The notes under the pieces were generated by a model. It made no database searches. It saw nothing but the letters and a program-made list of their open reading frames with translations, and was not told the origin of the DNA. This document shows, piece by piece, positions 60,350 through 64,000 of a stretch of DNA of 64,000 nt. Where the stretch lies: assembly GCA_941918925.1 (NCBI GenBank), contig OW799234.1, forward strand, positions 83,898,497 through 83,962,496, in the 5' to 3' direction. Both the position numbers and the translations under genes were made by a program. How positions within the stretch are numbered: position 1 is the first letter of the stretch; every line of letters starts with the position of its first letter. Origin of the DNA: Phyto melanocephala (lineage: Eukaryota; Arthropoda; Insecta; Diptera; Rhinophoridae).

Positions 60350-61945
60350 ACCGGTTATTCGAACCGGTTATAGGTATAAAAAACCGGTTTTTAAAAATTG
60401 GTATTTTTCGAATTATTTGAAAACCTAGTTTTCTTATATTAACAATATTTGATTACTCTACAGGTAAATGTCTGCAAACAAATATTAATTATAATGCAAA
60501 AGTTGTAGCCTCTACTAGCTACATCCTCACTTTTTTCAAATTTGTTTTGCTTAATATTCGTTAAAACCGTACTACCTTAAAATTGTCATTACTAAGATAA
60601 TTGACATTTTAAATAGGTTAACAATTAACTCTTAGTAACTTTTAAAATGTTTCTGAGAGGTTGAATTTATTTGTAAATTTATTAATTAATTATTATTATA
60701 AATTATAAAATCATGGTTCCCAAATATGAATATTACTGTCCGTTGTATTTGTATTATTCTTTTTAGCCAAGTGACTCCCTTTGATTCAATTGTCATAACA
60801 GTAAATACCGCATTTAGGGTGAGGAATACATTCGAAGAAAAAAATACTGTTTACTGCTTATAACTTTGTTTTAATGAGACAGCTTTGTGGCTACCCCAAT
60901 TAGACAGAATTTTCTCAAAATATGTTTATCCAATACAATTATTCCACACGATTTAATCGACTTACTAAAAGAAGCATTTTACAAAAAAGGTGTTGACCAT
61001 AAAATAATGCGATTAAATTTCTTATATATTCCCTGCGGTAACATGAAGCCATTGATTAATGCATATGTTGGAAACAATGAAGGGAATTGTAAGATAACAC
61101 TACACAATTCATTTAAAAAAAACAATCGAAATATGAGCAATTATATAAAATACATATTTTATTTGAAATTCCCAGTTGCACAATTAAAAACCACACTTTG
61201 AAACTGCAAAGGCCTTTTGAAAATAAAAACAAACAGCCAACTTTTTTTTTAAAGAAAAAAAACATACTCCCTATTTTGCAAATAAAAATAACCAATAAGA
61301 CAAACCCTTAACCCTTAACAAACCATACAGAAACAAAATATAAATAATTTCAACTTATTTTTTTATAATTAAGGGCATTTCAGTAGATTAACGTAATCAT
61401 ACTTACTCATACAATTTATTTACTATTTAATTAAAGCCACAAACTAATATTTAAATAAGAAATAATAATTTACAATAATTGTGTTAATTGCTTTCGGTTT
61501 TTATGTCTTAAAAACGTGAATGACATACTATTTTTATATTAATTATTTATTATTTTTTATATTAATTATTTTTAATATCAAGTAAATATGTACAACTAAA
61601 TACCACACGACGTATGACTAATATTATTTATAACAAACACTTATACCCAGCAAAAACAAGTATGACAAATAAGTGATTTTGGAAGGCTTCAACTGGTGAC
61701 GAGGTGATTAAGTTTAGGTGAAAATAATAATGATTTTAAAAGTGGCGTGTTATTGTTGATGATGCGTTTACATCAATATATTAATGAACTGTACTCCTTC
61801 CTAATAAGTGCATACTTAGAACTCATGATCGATTATTCGACTTTTTTAAGAAACCGGTTTTCAAATAGTTTGAAATTTAGAATTTAAAACAAACCGGTTG
61901 CTATTTTGAAAAATGAGAAAAAACCCGGTTAACCGGTTCGAATAC
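60350..61945. mobile_element. CCGGTT-motif element (hAT-like candidate)
   Basis: Three CCGGTT boxes crowd 60350-60387 and four crowd 61853-61938, with ATTCGAACCGGTTA inverted at the two ends. Subterminal clusters of a hexamer near inverted ends are typical of hAT elements. The class is inferred, as no 8-bp target duplication or transposase was confirmed. A GTG-started 104-residue open frame at 60887-61201 lies inside and is unrecognised. Confidence 0.45.
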
Positions 61946-62885
61946 ATAATATATAATATTTATTACGAATTTATTACGAATATAGAAGAATATGAACATG
62001 TTGAATTATGAATTGTCATTTGATAGGTGAAATTAAATATTCAACAAAATATGAAAAATGATACTAAGATTCACTAATTCAAATTTCATTCAATTGTAAC
62101 ATAAATAGGAATTTTAAGTTACATAGTAGTATACCGATAAAGAGTGCTGATGATGAAATCGTAGCTGATTTCGAAAATGCATTCCACTCGGCTAATATCG
62201 GAAATAATTTTTAGAAAGAATATTCCTAAAATGGTTACAATTTAATTTAATTTGAATTATAAAAATTAAATAAATAAACAAATGAACTTAAGCCAAAATA
62301 AAAAATGGTTCACATTAAAATTTAATATATAATATTTAAAGAAAAAATTCAAAAATATTGTGAAAAAAGATTATAATAAAAAGTATATCTAAATATGAAA
62401 TTTTTAGAGTTTATATACGCTTGGCTGCACAATAACGCAATAACTGACATGAATGCAGTTGACTTTACAAGTAAAATAAATAAATACAATAAATTAATAC
62501 ACAAATAAATAAGACTTTTTATAAGGCTGTTATAAATTTTAGTATCTCCTTCTGTACATTTTTTAAATGTTAATATGCACTAACGTATTTTGTTTGAAAT
62601 GATTTTTGTAATTTGAAATACATTTTAAAGGCTGGGGAGAAAATCCTTAAAATTTCATTTTAAAAATTCTTTCTTATATCCCTGACAGAAATACAAATAT
62701 AGACATAAACTAGTTTGTTCGATGGTTTAGCTGAAATTAAAGTTGACAGACACTTGTTGCCATTAATTAAAATTAGGATCTGGAAGAAGAGATTATTGGT
62801 TTTTCTTTATTGTTTTTTTTTTCAACTAGTGCTTATTTCGTGAATGGTAACACTTAGCTCATATCTGATTTGACAGATAATTACT
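61946..62885. other. Spacer before the mariner pseudogene
   Basis: No feature recognised. The expected 5-prime terminal repeat of the mariner copy was looked for and not found. Confidence 0.5.
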
Positions 62886-63955
62886 TTTATCCTTTCGCTG
62901 AACAAATATGGTTGTGTATACGCTTGAACAACACTGCGAAATATTGCGACATTACTTTGAAAATCATGGTAATGTTGCAGAATGTGTGCGAAAATTGCGT
63001 ACGGTTTTGGAAGAAGAGAAACACCATCAGCTCCGTATGTTAATTTTCATGTGAAAAAAGTGAAAAAACACTGGCATCCTCATCGCTAAGCCAAAGTGTG
63101 AAAAGCCAAAAGCAGTGCGTACACCCAAATTATTGCTGCTGTGGCAGAATCAATTCACCGTCGTTCTCAACAATTGAATATTTCCGAGACATCATTGAGA
63201 CTAATTTTCCATAAGGACCTTGTTATGACGCCACACAAAGTCCAATTGGTTCTTGGGTTTGACGCCAACTGACCATCCAATGCATTTTCGCTTCGCTAAG
63301 TGGGCCTGCGATCGACTTACAGAATATGCCGATTTTGCCAAAAAAAAATCATCATTTCAGATGAAGCTCATTTTGATCTTGGCGGGTATGTAAACAAGCA
63401 AAATTGTCGAAAACCCTTACGCATACATTTAAAAGCCGATACACCCAAAAGGAGTCACTGTTTGGTGCGGATTTTCGGTCCAGAGTTACAGTCAATGGCG
63501 ATGGTTATCGGGCCATGTTGAACGAATTTTTGTTCACAAAAATTGAAAAGGAGGATATTGACAACATTTGGTTTTAACAGAACGGCGCTACGTGCCATAC
63601 AGCCGTAGCTACATTCGATGTTTTGCGTCCTGTTTTTGAAGATCGCATTATCAGCCGCGGAGCTGATGTCTTTTAGCCACCTCGGAGCTGCAATTTGATA
63701 ACATTGGACTATTATTTGTGGGGTGCCGTCAAAGATAAGTGTTACGCCAACAAGCCAGAGACAAATGACGCTTTAAAGGATAATAAGCTTAAAAATTTAA
63801 CTGATCGTGTAGGCTACTGCATAGCCAGCCGAGGCCGAGAAATTATTTTCCATTATTAACCGGATTGTACTTTCCAATTTAAAAAGAGATTTGAAAAGAT
63901 ATTCAGTAGTTTTTTTATAGCATTTTCAAAAAGAAAAGATATTTGGCGGACCCTT
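62886..63955 (+). pseudogene. Mariner-like transposase pseudogene (family M)
   Basis: A decayed plus-strand Tc1/mariner transposase in several frames. An N-terminal start at about 62909 gives VVYTLEQHCEILRHYF-like helix-turn-helix sequence. Then come RRSQQLNISETSLRLIFHKD, SDEAHFDLGGYVNKQNCR (first catalytic Asp, near 63360), and WF-stop-QNGATCHTA. In the last segment the second catalytic Asp is replaced by Asn, directly after a TAA. Further on are LDYYLWGAVKDKCYA and TDRVGYCIASRG, ending in a TAA. Outside the gene the 3-prime end GAAAATGC...GGCGGACC (63925-63950) matches the terminal repeat of the fragment at 40199. No matching 5-prime repeat was found. Multiple frameshifts and stops make it inactive. 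Confidence 0.85.
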
Positions 63956-64000
63956 TACTATGGTACGATTGGTTACAAAGTTATAAAAATAAACTTAAAA

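Noticed and set aside
1..64000. CRISPR arrays, bacterial operons, defence systems
   Set aside because: Spaced repeats here are transposon satellites and microsatellites; everything else indicates an insect chromosome.

Overview
The window looks like a piece of a large, AT-rich fly genome (higher Diptera, plausibly a calyptrate such as a blowfly or house-fly relative). The grounds are short GT-AG introns of 50-75 nt, copies resembling the dipteran mini-me/DINE-1 repeats with (GTCY)n tracts, abundant Tc1/mariner, pogo, Penelope and RNase H-bearing LINE relics, and AT-rich spacer with wings of A/T homopolymer. There is no sign of bacterial operons, CRISPR or plasmid functions. The species call is inference. 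The only well-supported host coding sequence is a pair of plus-strand exons at 25855-26058 and 26134-26265. Each encodes one LDL-receptor class A module, both are bounded by phase-1 splice sites, and they are separated by a 75-nt intron. No adjoining exons were recognised, so about 25 kb upstream and 37 kb downstream are read as giant introns of an LDLa-repeat receptor or matrix protein gene. A second, minus-strand gene relic lies inside the downstream intron at 53565-53819. It is a two-exon thioredoxin-like sequence with a WCAPC active site, a short spliceable intron, and a stop before the second half of the fold. A few other minus-strand segments (5625-5771, 42926-43228, 43964-44176, about 19.4-20.0 kb) look coding-like but could not be identified. 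Layout: 0-3.5 kb tandem repeats and a diverged family-A element; 3.5-8 kb spacer with a small foldback, a tRNA-like segment and a coding-like patch; 8-9.3 kb a family-B element, a TATC microsatellite and a Helitron-like element with a 120-bp satellite core; 9.6-18 kb several family-A elements, one split by a 585-bp foldback element, plus a CGTACGTGACAT-rich terminal-inverted-repeat element; 18-23 kb mostly unassigned; 23-25.4 kb a family-B element carrying a mariner deletion derivative; 25.8-26.3 kb the LDLa exons; 27.7-29.4 kb a pogo-like element and a Harbinger-like MITE; 30-40 kb further A, B, mariner and Helitron-like copies; 40-48.3 kb mariner, LINE and Penelope-like relics; 49-53 kb MITEs and the second CGTACGTGACAT element; 53.5 kb the thioredoxin-like relic; 55-64 kb a Tc1 pseudogene split by foldback DNA, an internally deleted mariner ORF, a CCGGTT-motif element and a mariner pseudogene reaching the window end. 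The families act as a nested insertion record: foldback into A and into Tc1, mariner into B and into another repeat. The A and B families share a common 3-prime hairpin plus CTTG-like end, which suggests that one transposition machinery moves both.
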